Notes: generated from the sequence alone by a model not told the origin. 64,000 nt of DNA from Pectinophora gossypiella (GCF_024362695.1 NC_065408.1:15438001-15502000); one strand, 5' to 3'; counted from the stretch's first letter, positions 30,301 through 41,787 are shown. Program-made: numbers and translations.

Positions 30301-33300
30301 TCCCAATGGAGTAGTCAGAGGTACATCCAACGCAAGATGAACTCATCACCCACACCTTTCTGTTAGACCAACGTGATAGATAGAAAGCCGTATCGCCGTC
30401 TATAATAGTCGAGCCAACTGTGTTAATGAAAACTGCATATAAAATAAATTAATAACTCATAAGTGCAAGAATGACGCACAGTAGTAAATTACCCCGATAC
30501 CGACCCCGCCGGCGTGGTTGTTGATTCCCTAATTCAACGCTATCGGCCCACCAATCCTCTCAGACGACGCCCGGAGCCGAGGTGCGCGCCAAACTGGGCA
30601 CTTTTGGGCCTGTTGTCTTAAATTTTGTTTCGCTTCGGAGCCCATAGCGCTTTCCATCTGTCCGGCGAAGTAGTTAATGCTATTTGCGGCACAATAAATG
30701 ACACCAAACAAAAGAAAATGGTGCCGGGGTTCGAACTGGCGCTCCCTGTTTGAGAAGGAAGCGATTGTAGATTAGCATTTGTTTTCTATGACTGAGTTAT
30801 CTAGCGTATTGTCCAACAGGGACCCACTGCGCTCGTACCCGGTGTACGGCGTGGCGACAGTCGGCAACGCCACCTCCTCCACCGAGGCCACGTCAGCGGA
30901 CAACAGCTGGGGCGGCGCCTCCTCCGCTGAATATACCGCCTACGGCGTAGTGGTGAGTGTTGCTTGATTTGTTACTTTATTAGGAGAGCTTACGGCCTTA
31001 TTTACGAAATAATAAATCCCCCCCATGTGAGGAGCTCAACGCTCTAAGCACTAGACCACGACTTGTCCTTCAACTAAAAGGTTACTTTCGTGCCAATAGT
31101 ACCGTTATATACCTAAAATGACTATCTGATTTTACCGTCCCCTTTTTGAATACCTTCTCATTATTTTCCCCCAAATATCATTTAATTGGGAACGAGTTAT
31201 ACTTGACGGAATATTTACCAAAGGTACCTACAGGCGTTTGATAGACCAAGAGTTTTTGGTCACCCTAGAGCAAGGGAAGTAGACCATCCTAGAGAGGTCC
31301 GTAGCTACTACGTGACCCGGTGTTGGCAGGGAGTCACCCTACTGCCTTGCCATCAGATATGTTTAAGCGTAATAATTATATAAGTAGTCGTATGTAGTAA
31401 AATAAAAATAGAAGTTTAAAAAGTAAAAACTCACTACGGAAAACTCGCGCTCTAAAAGTATGAAACAAGAAAATATTTATCTGAAATTCTTCCGAATAGG
31501 AATTTAGGAGTTAGGTGGAAACAGACGTGCATACACTCATATATTTACGTATATAGCGGTAAAACATATAACCCTCCTTTTTGCTATTTGGGCAGACACT
31601 AAACCTCTTATAGTTGGATAGCTCTTAAACTAGTGTCTTTCACTTACAATACGTGCAAGAAAGAGATGGAGCTACTTTTAATCGTGTCAAATTAAATTAG
31701 TGGTTGTCTGAGTTGGCACCAATGACATTGTCAAGAGTAAGTAAAAGTGCAGGGTCCTGAGGTCCTGAATTCGGTGGTGACTCGTCTAACAAAAAGAAAC
31801 ACATTCTGACTGTCCCAGGTTCAGTCAGGACACTACTGGAATAATGTTAAGTCGATGTTAACAAGCAGTGTCCCCTCAGGTGGCTGGTGACGAGGCGGAG
31901 ACCCCCGCGTCCCCCGCGACCCCTGGCGCCGCGCCTCGCATGCCGCCCGCCACCGTGCAGTGGCTGCTCGACAACTACGAGACCGCTGAAGGTACACAAC
32001 ACCATTGTAAGCGAGACACTACGCAACATTATGCTACATTCACATTCTCCTCATGCTACCTTCTCCTGTCCATTTCACCTGGCGAGTATTTACAGTCTAG
32101 TAAAAAGTAACTGATTTGACTAGTTAGAAACTAGCCTATTCTTGTATAAGAATAATGTTATCTGAATCATAGGTAACGGGAATTGTGTTTCCTCCAGGCG
32201 TATCCCTCCCACGCTCGACCCTCTACGCGCACTACCTGCGTCACTGCGCAACACATCGCTTGGACCCGGTGAACGCGGCTTCGTTCGGCAAGCTGATCCG
32301 CTCCGTGTTCATCGGGCTGCGGACGCGGCGGCTGGGCACGCGGGGGCAACTCCAAGTACCACTACTACGGTATACGAGCCAAGCCCACCGCGGGACACGA
32401 CGGCGGACCCGCACACGAGCCCGCCAATGATAAGACCGAAGTCAGTGAACACCAGGTGGGTCCCGGCTTAGACATCTGTTAATGATAGAAATCAGAACCA
32501 TTAATTCAACGTAATCACATCTTTGGAACCTTATAGGCAAAGTCCAATATCTATAGTCCCAATCGTTTACGCTGCGATTGTGATTGCAACAAACATTTTG
32601 GTTAGACGTAATCCATATTCTTAAGCATTGCAAAGACAAGTTAGAAGAGTTTCTTTCTCTATCTCTAGAAAAATATAGAATGTTAACAATTTTAGAAGCA
32701 GGGTTCAGAATATGATGCCATCCATACTTGCTTCTTAGGATTCGCGCGACCGCGAGCCAGAACAAAGCGGCGCGTCGCCTTGCAGCATCCCACACAGACA
32801 GTACCTGGGCGCGGTGACGCCCCCCGACCCACCAGAGTTAGAACTCGATGAGATGCCCGAAGATGTGCCTCGGAGTGCTCTGCAGGTGCTCAGGAGACAT
32901 CACCGGTGAGTTTGTCGCCGATCGGGATGAACATAACATGAGCTCACTGTATTCCAATTTCGGTCATCAGATGAACTAAGTACCCATCACTCACCGACCT
33001 TTCTGTTAGACCAACGTGATAGGTAGTGAGCCGTATCGCCATCTATAATAGTCTAGCCAACTGTGGAGGTGTGCTGTGTGGTTGGAGTGAACACAGCGTC
33101 AGGATTTCTTATTCTGGTCACTGTGTTCACTAGAGCGTCAAATTCGTCCCGGGCGTTGCTATGGAAACTCACAGGTAAATGCGACAGAAAGAATGAATGA
33201 ATGAATGTGAATGTGTCAGGTAGATGCGCGTTATTGCATTTTAGTAATACCAACAATTTTCTCCGTAGCGAACACGGCGTAGAATTCCTAGAAGCCGTGG

Positions 33301-36300
33301 CGGCGCTCGACACGGCTGGGGTCGAGCGCACCCGCCGCGCCTTCTGGCGCCGCCCGCCGCCCGAGCTGTGTCGCCGCGAGCTGTGCAAGCTGACGGCCCG
33401 TAAGGAGGTGGCCGACTGGCTGAGGAAGGCGGAGCTCGAGCTGTACCAGAAGGCCGTGGAGCTGCTGCTGCCCGATGTGCTGCGGCCCATACCGCCGCAG
33501 CTGACTCAGGTAAGGGTAGCAGGTTGGTCAAGGTATGGCGTTAGCGGCGGTGACAGCGCGCTGCTCCGTGTCTTAGTGTCTATGTGAGCGCAGGGTCGGG
33601 ATGTCTTGCTTTATATTACATCGTTACTTTCACTAGATCGACAAATCCGCGTGAGACGTCGCTATAGGTTAAAGTATATGTACAGCTTAACATCAAGTGT
33701 GCTGTGTACTGGAACCCATTTTAAAATCTATGTGCGCGTTAATCTGAAAATAATATGATTGCCAATACGGATCCATTATACATTATTTCCCTCTCAGGCA
33801 ATCCGCAATTTCGCCAAGAGCCTGGAGTCTGCGCTGGCAGCAGGCGCCGGCGGAGCCCCGGCGGCCGCGGCCCGCGCGCAGGCCTCCGCCGCCGCAGCCC
33901 TCGCAGCAGCCCTGAGGCGGTACACCTCGCTCAACCACCTGGCGCAGGCCGCTAGGGCCGTGCTTACCAACCATCATCAGATACAACAGGTAACTTGTTT
34001 ATAGAAATAGTTCCTTAGTTGAGTTTTCCTACGATATCAAGGAAAGTGTTCCAACGTGTGTAATAAAACTAATAAAACACCCGAAATGATAAAAGCCTAA
34101 CAAAATTAAATAGGAAGGACGTTGAAACCCCCACGGGGGTTGTTACAGTCCTACCAAAAAGTAGGCTTGAAATTTTTCATACCCTTTCAAGCAACCTCCT
34201 GTAAGGTCGTGGCCTTAGGGGTAAATGTATGGTGATTTTAATGTTTGGCGGCGAGGGTGTGCTGCCGCCAAGTTGTGGTGTAAGTGATGTGTGTCGTAGA
34301 TTTTACCTGAACAAACTTTTTTATTATTATTATTTTTTGAAGTACCCCGCGAGCCACAAGTTGTAGTGTGACTAGGGATCGACGCGACGATCCCACAGTG
34401 GTACGATGGAAATCGTATTATGCGTCGAACTTCGTTAGCGCGTTCTAGGCCATCTGTTAACGCCATCTGTTGCATATGGGCGGAACTAGCTGGTCCACTA
34501 CAAAAATATTTACGTCGGACATTTTTGCGATAGGTTGGTCGCTTTGGAGTATTAAGGGCGATAAAATCCCCGTATACGATACAGGAGTATCATACAAATA
34601 GTTGTGTGTTCCCAGATGTTGGCGGATCTGAACCGCGTGGATTTCCGCGTGGTGCGGGAACAAGCCGCCTGGGCCTGTTCTTGCACCAGCGCCGCCACCG
34701 CGCACAGACTTGAAGCTGATTTTAAGGTATGAATGATTTCTAATGTCATTGTATTGCTTTTTTTTTGTCTTTTTTATGTAATGTTCGGAGGAAAAACGGC
34801 TGTCAATTACACAATAACACCTTGCAATTACAACAACACAACAACACAGAATGATTCTCGCCTATTTATGTTTTTTGTTGGAGAGGGTTTAGCCGCCAAA
34901 AATGTTTCGAGGTATCGTACAGAGCATAGTATCCCGCTCGCCACAAGTTGTTGTGTGATTAGGGAAAAATGATTCAACGGTGCCGTGTTGGTAGTTGCAT
35001 ATCGTCGTCTTAAAGGTATCGGTATCTTTAACGGAATTATTATTTGTTAAATATGTGAGGAATGAAATATCGCGCCCGTGTGGCCGTCTGTGCAGGCGAC
35101 GCTGGGGCGCGGCGCGTCGCTGGAGCAGTGGGCGGCGTGGCTGGAGGGCTGCGTGCGCGGCGCGCTGGCGGCGCACGAGCGCGCGCACGACTACACGCAG
35201 CGCGCGCGCCGCCTGCTGCTGCACTGGTCCTTCTACTCCTCGCTCGTCATCCGGGAGCTCACGCTCAGGTACTGGTACACTTTTCTGCATCATTTTCACC
35301 CCCCGACGCTCCTTCTGGCAGAACATCAGTCAGTAGGTCTGCTATACAGGCTGTTAGTGACATCGTAACGAATACTGATGAGGATGATTCAGACCATCTT
35401 CTTCTATCGTGTGGGTTGTGAGGTGGATTACCAACCCCATCAACCCAGGGTTATTATTGAGTCTGACATAGCTCATGTAACGGTTACTTACTTACATCAG
35501 TAAGTAGTAACCGGGACCAACAGCTTCCGAAGCACGGACCTTGATTCTAACTTAATATCAAATGGAATTTTCCGTCATGGCCTGAATCATCCCTCAAAGT
35601 TTCGTTACGATGTCACTTATACCCTCTATATAATATCGTCACTGAAAAGACAAAATTACGTAAGCGCCAAAATGCCATTTAAATTATTTTTTCGTTGTTT
35701 TATCATACCTTCTTACCCATTTATCTAATTTTGATGACGTCAACGTAAGATTACATTGTTTATCGTTTTCTATGTCTAGCAATAACATATTATCACATGG
35801 ATTGCTATTTTAGGATATTTTGGCGCTTAATTAAGTAATTGGGTCGTGTACTAGGCTCGAGATAAATTATGAAATTCTGATTACTAAATAAAGACAGATC
35901 TAGAATTAACGAAATAATTTTCTTTTTCAGTTTAATTTATGAGTTTTAATCAAGAAAAACGTAATAATAAGGCCGACATTTTATCACGTTTTTCTATGAC
36001 GTCACACTGTGCTATTTCATACAAATTCCGTAGTAATTTTGTGTTTTGACGTTTAGTAAAAAGTAACTGATTTTGACTAGTTGGAAACTAGCCTATTTTG
36101 CCTTTCCAGTGACGATATGTATTTCGAACGGTGGTCCCCGTTGCAGGTCTGCGGCGTCGTTCGGGTCGTTCCACCTGATCCGTCTGCTGTACGACGAGTA
36201 CGTGTCGTACGTGATCGAGCGCCGCGTGGCCGCGCACAGCGCCAGCCCGCCCATCGCCGTCATGCAGCGGCCGCAGGTACTGCGACACACTAATCAATTG

Positions 36301-37452
36301 CGATAATGCTGGCATTATCCCAGTTTTCACAGGGTCCGCTTACCTAACCTGAAAATTTGACAGGTCCGGTTTTTCACAGAAGCGACTGCCTATCTGATCT
36401 TCCAACCCGTGAAAGCCAGCCCCATATAGGTTAGGACACATACCTCCAAAATACATTTCCGGGAATGTGACTTTCCTCACGATGTTTTCCGTCACCGCTG
36501 ACCACGTGACAATAATTTATGATCCAAATATGAATTCGAAAATCATTGGTTTAGGCCTAGAATTCGAACCTGCAATCTCGAAGTGAGAGTCAAAGGTTCT
36601 AAAAACTGGGCCACCACGGGTCCACACTAATCAATTAATAACTAATACTACATTACATTACGTATATTGTGATACAACTGAGCTGTGTTTGTCGCAGTCA
36701 AGCCCTTTCAGGCCGAGCCGTAGGCGAGTACATAATGGAGCTGCGATTGTGTGTATTTGGGGGATTTTGTAGGCAAGATTGAATAGGTATTCACTATTTG
36801 AGTTACGGCTAGTTTGCGGCTATTTGAGTTTGTGTGCTCTACCATAGACCACATCGCTGCCTTAACACCAAGGTAAATAGTGTTAAGCCGAAGCTCACTC
36901 CGGACATTCCATTAAAAAATCTCAAGTGCGAGCGAAACAGAGTCAGCGCGCGTCCCTCTTACTCTTTAGCGGCATTCATGTTAAGCGATTTTGCCTTTAT
37001 TTATGTTACTTCATAACTATTGCTTCAGGGTGTTAGTGACATCATAAAGAATACTAAGGGGGGTGATTCAGACCATGATTCCGAGTTAATATCAAGTCGA
37101 ATTTTCTGTCGGAAAATTATATATTTTTTTTGTATTTTTGTAATTATTTTCAGTTCTATACTTTTGCGACGGAATATTCCAGTTGATATCAACTCAGAAT
37201 GATGGTTTCAATTATCCCTCAAAGTTTTCGTAACGATGTCACTAACACTCTGTATAACAAAAAGCGCCTCACGATATGTAGAAGTAATATACAATACTTA
37301 TTATGATGCAGGAGGACGAAGAAGACATCCCGGAGGACGCGTCCCGCGAGGACGAGGCGGACCCGGACGACCCGGAGTGGGAGTGGGACGACGACGAGGA
37401 GGACGACGACGACTCCCAGGACTGCAAGAAGGTCAAACTCAGCTGCGGGTAG
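18325..37452 (+). CDS. Rfx: Rfx transcription factor, RFX1/2/3 type (about 17 exons)
   Basis: Exons: 18325-18364, 20570-20658, 22370-22471, 23234-23324, 24007-24094 or 25014-25086, 27921-27958, 28871-28952, 30820-30952, 31880-31991, 32198-32455, 32739-32905, 33269-33509, 33798-33989, 34616-34726, 35096-35268, 36147-36276, 37312-37452. With one surplus G removed from the DNA-binding exon, the phases close on TAG, giving 728 or 723 residues depending on the alternative exon. RFX proteins bind X-boxes and drive ciliary genes. Landmarks: NYHVQYVEPQ in the N-terminal region; WLLDNYETAEG, then PVNAASFGKLIRSVF and GLRTRRLGTRG (winged-helix DNA-binding domain); LLPDVLRPIP, AIRNFAKSLE, RRYTSLNHLAQAARAVL, SLEQWAAWLE, HWSFYSSLVIRELTLR and ASFGSFHLIRLLYDEY (B, C and dimerisation regions). 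The tail is acidic and ends KKVKLSCG. The start ATG and the exon 1 join are the least certain parts. Confidence 0.92.
19151..19580. mobile_element. Fold-back element with a nested long hairpin
   Basis: Outer ends GGGTAGTTTTGC and GGGAACTACCC are inverted. The left part (CAACTAGTCAAATCAGTTAC, then TGACGTCATAGAAAAACGTG) belongs to a family seen at 35690-36100 and 43335-43605. Inside lies a hairpin, 19370-19533, with arms of about 60 bases. Confidence 0.6.
20013..20162. mobile_element. TA-flanked MITE in Rfx intron 1
   Basis: Copy of the 8381 family, starting TACGGTCACGAGTACTAATA and ending GCTCATGACTGTA. Confidence 0.7.
20235..20500 (-). pseudogene. Jockey/CR1-like LINE ORF2 C-terminal fragment
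   Basis: The minus strand reads FASSFIMRTAEEWNSLPASL, then FPDTY. The RT-distal motif 'R-x5-WNSLP-x3-FP' is diagnostic of the end of Jockey/CR1-type ORF2. A plus-strand relative lies at 41788-41960 (NSLPFSVFPNAYN). Confidence 0.7.
20715..21335 (-). mobile_element. SINE family B split by a LINE insertion
   Basis: The minus-strand SINE B is interrupted after ATAATCATTTATAAT and resumes at AATCATTTATAATCCAAACA. The two halves together reconstitute the usual family B layout. Its head (GGTTCGAATGC, GGTAGAACGC) is at the right end. Confidence 0.8.
20961..21219 (+). pseudogene. 5'-truncated LINE end with a C2H2 finger, flanked by 13-bp duplications
   Basis: Flanked by AATCATTTATAAT at 20948-20960 and 21220-21232. 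The frame ending at 21170 reads LYENKRLEDLDVKRQIRKTR, then FCAPCGRIFKSKFGFASHIR and AYH, a C-x2-C-x12-H-x4-H finger. Several arthropod LINEs end ORF2 with such a finger. It is therefore a dead retrotransposon tail, not a host zinc-finger gene. Confidence 0.75.
21676..21908. mobile_element. Fold-back MITE
   Basis: Ends ATTACAATGAGG and CCTCATTGTAAT are inverted. Inner arms AATCACATAGATGGCGTTG and its inverse at about 21857-21880 extend the hairpin. It lies in Rfx intron 2. Confidence 0.7.
21932..22217 (-). mobile_element. tRNA-derived SINE, family D
   Basis: Nearly identical to 37822-38116. The minus strand starts GGAGGAGCTCGGTGGCGCAG, followed by CGGTCTGCGATTGTTGAAG, an A-box-like head, and ends CCCAGCAGTGGGGACGTTAA. 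The two copies differ at only a few sites, so the family has been active recently. Confidence 0.75.
23392..23765. repeat. Two SINE B fragments in inverted arrangement
   Basis: The left part reads as a minus-strand family B (CATCTCCCTAGCG... GGTTAGGTCACATACCTCCG). The right part from about 23600 reads as plus (GGGTTAGAAGGTCAGATAG... CGGACTTG). It lies just before the alternative exons of Rfx and could form a hairpin in the pre-mRNA. Confidence 0.55.
24007..24094 (+). CDS. Rfx: Rfx alternative exon 5a (candidate mutually exclusive exon)
   Basis: The exon is 88 bp, enters in phase 1 (A|TG, Met) from exon 23234-23324 and leaves in phase 2 into the 38-bp microexon at 27921. The peptide reads MQGAWKVEGDPIKVEANAIK and then VEAPADHEC. 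It contains three psi-K-x-E-like matches (WKVE and two IKVE), the sumoylation consensus. The donor is weak (GTTTGA). A sister exon lies at 25014-25086. Using both in series shifts the frame into a stop, so they are predicted to be exclusive. Confidence 0.6.
24209..24354. mobile_element. TA-flanked MITE between the Rfx alternative exons
   Basis: The best-preserved copy of the 8381 family, with ends TACGGTCACGAG and CTCATGACTGTA. Confidence 0.75.
24357..24653. mobile_element. Long fold-back element (family G) between the Rfx alternative exons
   Basis: The left arm ACACCATCTAATTTATTTTA... GTCATTTTCTTATCC is inverted at the right end (GGATGAGAAAATGACAGG... ATCATGTGGTGTC). Relatives: 25273-25845, 42365-42510, 59710-59785 and 62725-63090. 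Confidence 0.75.
25014..25086 (+). CDS. Rfx: Rfx alternative exon 5b (candidate mutually exclusive exon)
   Basis: The exon is 73 bp, with the same entry phase (A|TG) and exit phase 2 as 24007-24094. Its peptide begins MTTPWKVDVDPNSMKRETSN and shares W-K-V-acidic-x-D-P with exon 5a at the same position. It carries MKRE, a psi-K-x-E match. The donor GTTTTT is weak like that of 5a, and both exons end in AGCAA or TGCAA just before a T-rich run. This supports descent by duplication. Confidence 0.55.
25273..25845. mobile_element. Fold-back element (family G) after exon 5b, with internal insertion
   Basis: Same arms as 24357-24653. The middle is split by about 275 bp (25425-25700) that begins with an A-run and AGTTTATTTCGGACATG, like a minus-strand retrotransposon tail. 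Confidence 0.65.
26080..26175. repeat. Interspersed fold-back repeat (family E) fragment
   Basis: Contains GTGACGTAGTAACGAAAACTTTGAG and TGATATAAAGTGAAATTTTCCG. Relatives, often in inverted pairs: 35560-35625, 37015-37255, 38750-38870, 55140-55250 and 55845-56185. Confidence 0.6.
27921..27958 (+). CDS. Rfx: Rfx 38-bp microexon
   Basis: The exon follows CTCCAG and ends at GTGAGT, both strong sites. It enters in phase 2 and leaves in phase 1, encoding DMEVPRYRSYYP plus joint codons. It is the exact complement of the 1-to-2 phase change made by exons 5a and 5b. The block of one alternative exon plus this microexon is therefore frame-neutral and can be skipped from 23324 to 28871 without a frameshift. 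Confidence 0.65.
29400..29585 (-). repeat. LINE or SINE 3'-end repeat, minus strand
   Basis: Ends CGAGCGAAGCCGCGGGCAAA then AGCTAAT. Inverted, it matches the start of 53345-53905 (AGCTTTTGCCCGCGACTTCG), a common insect retrotransposon-related motif. Confidence 0.55.
30285..30425. repeat. Interspersed repeat (family F)
   Basis: Hallmarks GATGAACT, TGTTAGACCAACGTGATAG and GCCGTATCGCCGTCTATAAT. Relatives: 10040-10105, 32955-33065, 62560-62690 and 63395-63440 with 63670-63740. Confidence 0.55.
32198..32455 (+). CDS. Rfx: Rfx DNA-binding-domain exon with a one-base surplus (frameshift as sequenced)
   Basis: The reading VSLPRSTLYAHYLRHC, then PVNAASFGKLIRSVFIGLRT and RRLGTRG is clear. At 32342-32346 the sequence has five G where four are needed to continue into the universally conserved NSKYHYYG motif. 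The continuation is present in the next frame and runs correctly to the donor after 32455. As sequenced the exon reads into a wrong frame. Because every later exon is intact and in phase, an assembly or homopolymer error is more likely than a null allele. Confidence 0.9.
34095..34465. repeat. Interspersed repeat (family P)
   Basis: Shares CGCGAGCCACAAGTTGTAGT, GACTAGGGATCGACG and CGTTAGCGCGTTCTAG with 34775-34990 and 61950-62150. Two copies flank Rfx exon 34616-34726. Confidence 0.55.
35690..36100. repeat. Interspersed repeat (family H) in Rfx
   Basis: Holds GTCGTGTACTAGG, TCAAGAAAAACGTAATAATAA, TTTCTATGACGTCAC and TTTAGTAAAAAGTAACTGAT. A second copy is at 43335-43605 and partial ones at 19160-19290 and 32105-32150. 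It ends about 45 bp before the acceptor of exon 36147. Confidence 0.65.
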
Positions 37453-37821
37453 ACTTCACCACCAGGTGACTATAGAGAAAAAAAAAACATCTCCCTAGCA
37501 ATATCCTGTTTTTCTCACGGTCCAGGTCCGGGTTTTAACAGAAGCGACAGCCTGTCTGACGTTCCCACCTGCGAAGGGAAAACCAGCCCAATACAAGTTA
37601 GGTCACATAACTCAGTAAATGCATTTCTCGGGAATATGGGTTTCCTTGCGACGTTTTGCTTCACCGCCTGTCAGCCAACGTGATAATCATTTATGATCCA
37701 AACATGAATTCGAAAACAAATTAGACAATAATTGGTTTAGGTCTGTGCTGGTATTCGAACCTCAAAGTGAGAGGCAAGCGTTCTACCAACTGGGCTACCA
37801 CGGCTTCTATAGGAAATAAGC

Positions 37822-38116
37822 TCATCATCATCAGCCTATTAACGTCCCCAATGCTGGGGCTCGGGCCTTCCCTATGGATGGATAGGAGATCGGGCCTTAA
37901 ACCATCACGCGGGCCCCAAGGTGCGGATTTTATGGTTATTAACGACTGCTAATGCAGCCGGGACCAACGGCTTAACGTGCCTTCCGAAGCACGGAGGAGC
38001 TCGAGATGAAAACTTTTGTTGTGGTCATCCCTCCTATGACCGGTCTTTGCGAAAGTTGCTTAACTTCAACAATCGCAGACCGAATGCGTTTACCGCTGCG
38101 CCACCGAGCTCCTCCT
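37822..38116 (-). mobile_element. tRNA-derived SINE, family D, second copy
   Basis: Same layout and orientation as 21932-22217. It lies downstream of the Rfx stop codon and directly beside a SINE B (37480-37805), so the Rfx 3' UTR may include both. Confidence 0.75.
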
Positions 38117-41100
38117 AAAATAAGCTCATACTATATCCCGAATAGCTCTGACTACCCCATTTATATAAAACCCAAAAAATTAAAAAAAAATTGAAATAAA
38201 ATTGCTTCTTAAAGTTGGTATTCCACCTCACAACTTATACGAGAGAAGAAGAATTAACGAACTTCAGAGTTATATAAAAAACTAAATTGAGTCTAAATAA
38301 AAACAATTGTGTCTTTTCAGAAATTCGTCTACAAGTTAGAAGGTAACATAACAAACCATCGGAACGGAGTAAGTGAGTCTTCTTGAAAAAAAAGAATGTA
38401 TTCTAGTGATACTTACTTTGCAAACACAAGTATCCACTGAAAATATAATAAATAATATTTATTTTTCGTTAAAACAGTCATTTTGACGGTCACTATTGTA
38501 TAAGTAACTAAATGTTGAATTGAATATTGATGTAAGATGTCGGGTAAGTGCTGACTTGAAATTTACGAAAACGGTTTGTGGTGTAGATATAACTTCAGTG
38601 TTAGACATCGTGAATTTTACAAAGTGAATTTGATGTGGTGAAATACAAATACATACAAATGGGACAGACGGACAGACGTAACTCAGACACAGAAGAATAT
38701 TAGTCGCGTACTTACAACGATGCTTGTTATTACAATCCTCAGATAAATTACACGGTGTTAGTGACATCGTAACGAAAACTTTGGGGGACGATTCAGACCA
38801 AGATTCTGAGTTAATATCAAGTGAAATTTCCCGTCGCAACAGTATGGAACTGAAAATAATTAAAAAAATACAAAAATTTTCATTCATTTTCACACTAAAT
38901 TTGTCCTTAGAATGTTGGACTTATTAACTTACTTACTGACTATTGATGACCGATTAAAAATGAAATGAGAATGCCTTGTTTTACAAGGTTTTTATTAACG
39001 CCTTTGAGCCTGTAATAAGCGGTTATTATTTGGCATCATTATGACATAATATTATATAAACAGACTATATACGTCCCGCTCCTTAAAGAACCTAAACAAC
39101 TAAATAAAAACTTGAATAATATCACCAATGAGGTAAACCTAGATCAGACTAGGGAGGGAGCGGAGAGTTTCCGTTCTGTACGTAGTATCATTCCTTATTC
39201 TGTGGTCAAACGCCTGACGAAGCTTTCGTTCCACACATCAAGTTCACTTCATATATAATACATAGCCTCAATGTTTTAAATGACTGTAATAGAATGAACC
39301 GTGTTAAAGAATTCGTGTCTTTTAAATGTAAGTTTGGACAACGCTAACGTCCAGATTGCCAGGGCTACGCCCTTTGAGTATGGAAAAAGGGTTCAACTGT
39401 GTATATACGCACCGTAGTACGATTTAGTCAATTTATATTTATGTTTCAAAGCACCTGAAAGTATGTATTTAAGACATACATCAGTATACCAAAGAACGTA
39501 AAGATCGCTCAGATTATATAATAAAGACATGTCGCAGGACATACCTCCATCATATCAGTCGTGTGATTAGTCATTTCTAGTTCCCAATAGCTTGTGTTGA
39601 TAATGTAAACATACAGTTTACATAGAGAAGTTAATATAAAACATATTCAACATAGTCGTTAAAATTTTCGTAGATAAATAAATTATACGCGTGTATTGCT
39701 CTCGCTTGCTCGATACATTTATCATTACGTGTGCGAGCGAGACGTTTATAGTTTTAACATGTTTGTTCTATTTGTTTCTTCTCCGCAATATTTGTTTTAG
39801 TACTTATAACAAAATGTTCGTATTTCTGTCCATTGTAAAACTATTCGATGTTACCCTTTATGGCCTAAGTCACTTAGGATTTATTAAGTCGTTAAATATT
39901 AAGTAGTCACATACGTTTTAAGTAGTACATGTTCTCATAAGACAAACTACCAAAGGACGTTGCAATTTCAATATTATTCATAGATTTAAATTGACGGAAA
40001 ATATATCAGTTTGGATTTACTGCAGTAGATAAACAACAAAATACTTTGAGCGTGTTCCTAATTGGCCTATTTTTATACTACCAGTAGACAAAGACGTGCA
40101 TAATAATGCACTACATAAATAATAATTTATTATCATAATAATATATATCTTACCTAGTACCTATACTGTTATAATTATGTACTTGCCAATGTGGAGAACG
40201 TTCTACATTAAGTTCTTCAGGTAGCATACTAAAGTAAGTTACCGTACTAATTAGAAATACACGATCATAATCGACATATCCTCCCATATTGATATATTTT
40301 CATTCATCGTTATTCTAGGAGTAAAATAAGCTTGACAATACACGAGCTGTAGATGCAGATTTATACGCATATTCAATAATCATAATTAAGCATTTTCTAT
40401 AATGACGAACGTAACTCAGCCTTGATGGATGCCTTATACCGTGTACCTCAAATTGCCACGTTGTTTGGTAAACAGGTTGTGCCGCAGCAAATAATGTTAA
40501 CAGATGTTGTGATTGGTTTGGAATTACTTAATCTGTCTACGAGTATGAGGAGATTTTATAAGGACGTGTCTCGGTTGAAGATGTCATCCGCCGGGTTTTC
40601 AAATTAGGATCTTGTTTGTATGTTAAGTGCAGAGTTCGAAACTTAAAATTGGTAGACTGGTAATACCATAGAGCAACAAAGACCTCCGCGGACCGGAGCG
40701 AAATAACCACATTTTTTAATGTAAACACGTCCCATTTATTCGATTATCTTTCAATCGATAATTCTTGTCTTTTGTCATTCATCGATTCACTTTTTGAAAT
40801 TAGATTTCGAACTCTGAAAAATAAATACGATGAAAACAAATAGTGATACTGTTTTACATAGAGGAATGGAATAAGTAACGGATATTTGAAATTCGAATTC
40901 GAATGTTTTATTGATAAAGAAATATCTTCGATCGAGACATATTTACGAATATGGAACTTAGATTGTATTTATTATATTGGCCATTGACAATAGTGTAACG
41001 TTCTCTGGGGTCCATTTATATTAAATTGTATACTATATTCACATTAATGTTGGTTCTTTCGGTTTTTTCAAATGGGGCCCCGGAGTCGGCCCACCAGTGC

Positions 41101-41787
41101 CTACGTAAATAGTTTATCTTTAAAATATAATAGATATCAGTCATCAGAAATGCCTTCAAGTAGAAAAAGTATCACACTCGAAATTATTTTTGTCAGTTGT
41201 TTATTGGAAAAATGTTTATTTATTTTTGCATATTTAGTACGATTCGGAATTGCACTAGATTAATAAAGTAAATGTCGTGCATTATGGACGTTACTTGGTG
41301 ATTCCTCTTGGATCCGAGTAGCGTTCACATATAGATGTTCGCATATGACCATATAAATGTAATTTAAGTAAGCGGTAAGGTATTGCAATGAGTGTTTGGA
41401 ATACAGCCGGACTGTAGCTAAACGTTCGACCACCTTTAGTACAACTTGGTAGACATTGGGATCACTAAACGCCTGAGCAACGCCTTTATGATAGGTTTAA
41501 TACATTTCCAACTTTACTAGATGTTCCAAACCTTTTTTGGTGCCGATTCTGTCAGACGCCAACTTAATTTTAATCTATTTCGACGTTTCTAAAACTAGTT
41601 CTATCTCTGTCTTGCACTCATGGTAAGAGAAAGACGGCAGTATTTTTAGAATTGTAAGACTAAAATAAAATTAAGTATAGTTGGCCAGAATCAGAACCAC
41701 AATCTTTAATGGATTGACAAATCCATGAATAACTCGATTAGTTGCCATAGAACTTGAATACAAATTCTCGTTTATTTACTGAATTAA

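Noticed and set aside
35062..35421. Alternative plus frames over the Rfx exon at 35.1 kb
   Set aside because: Only the frame reading SLEQWAAWLE and HWSFYSSLVIRELTLR matches RFX and joins its neighbours in phase.
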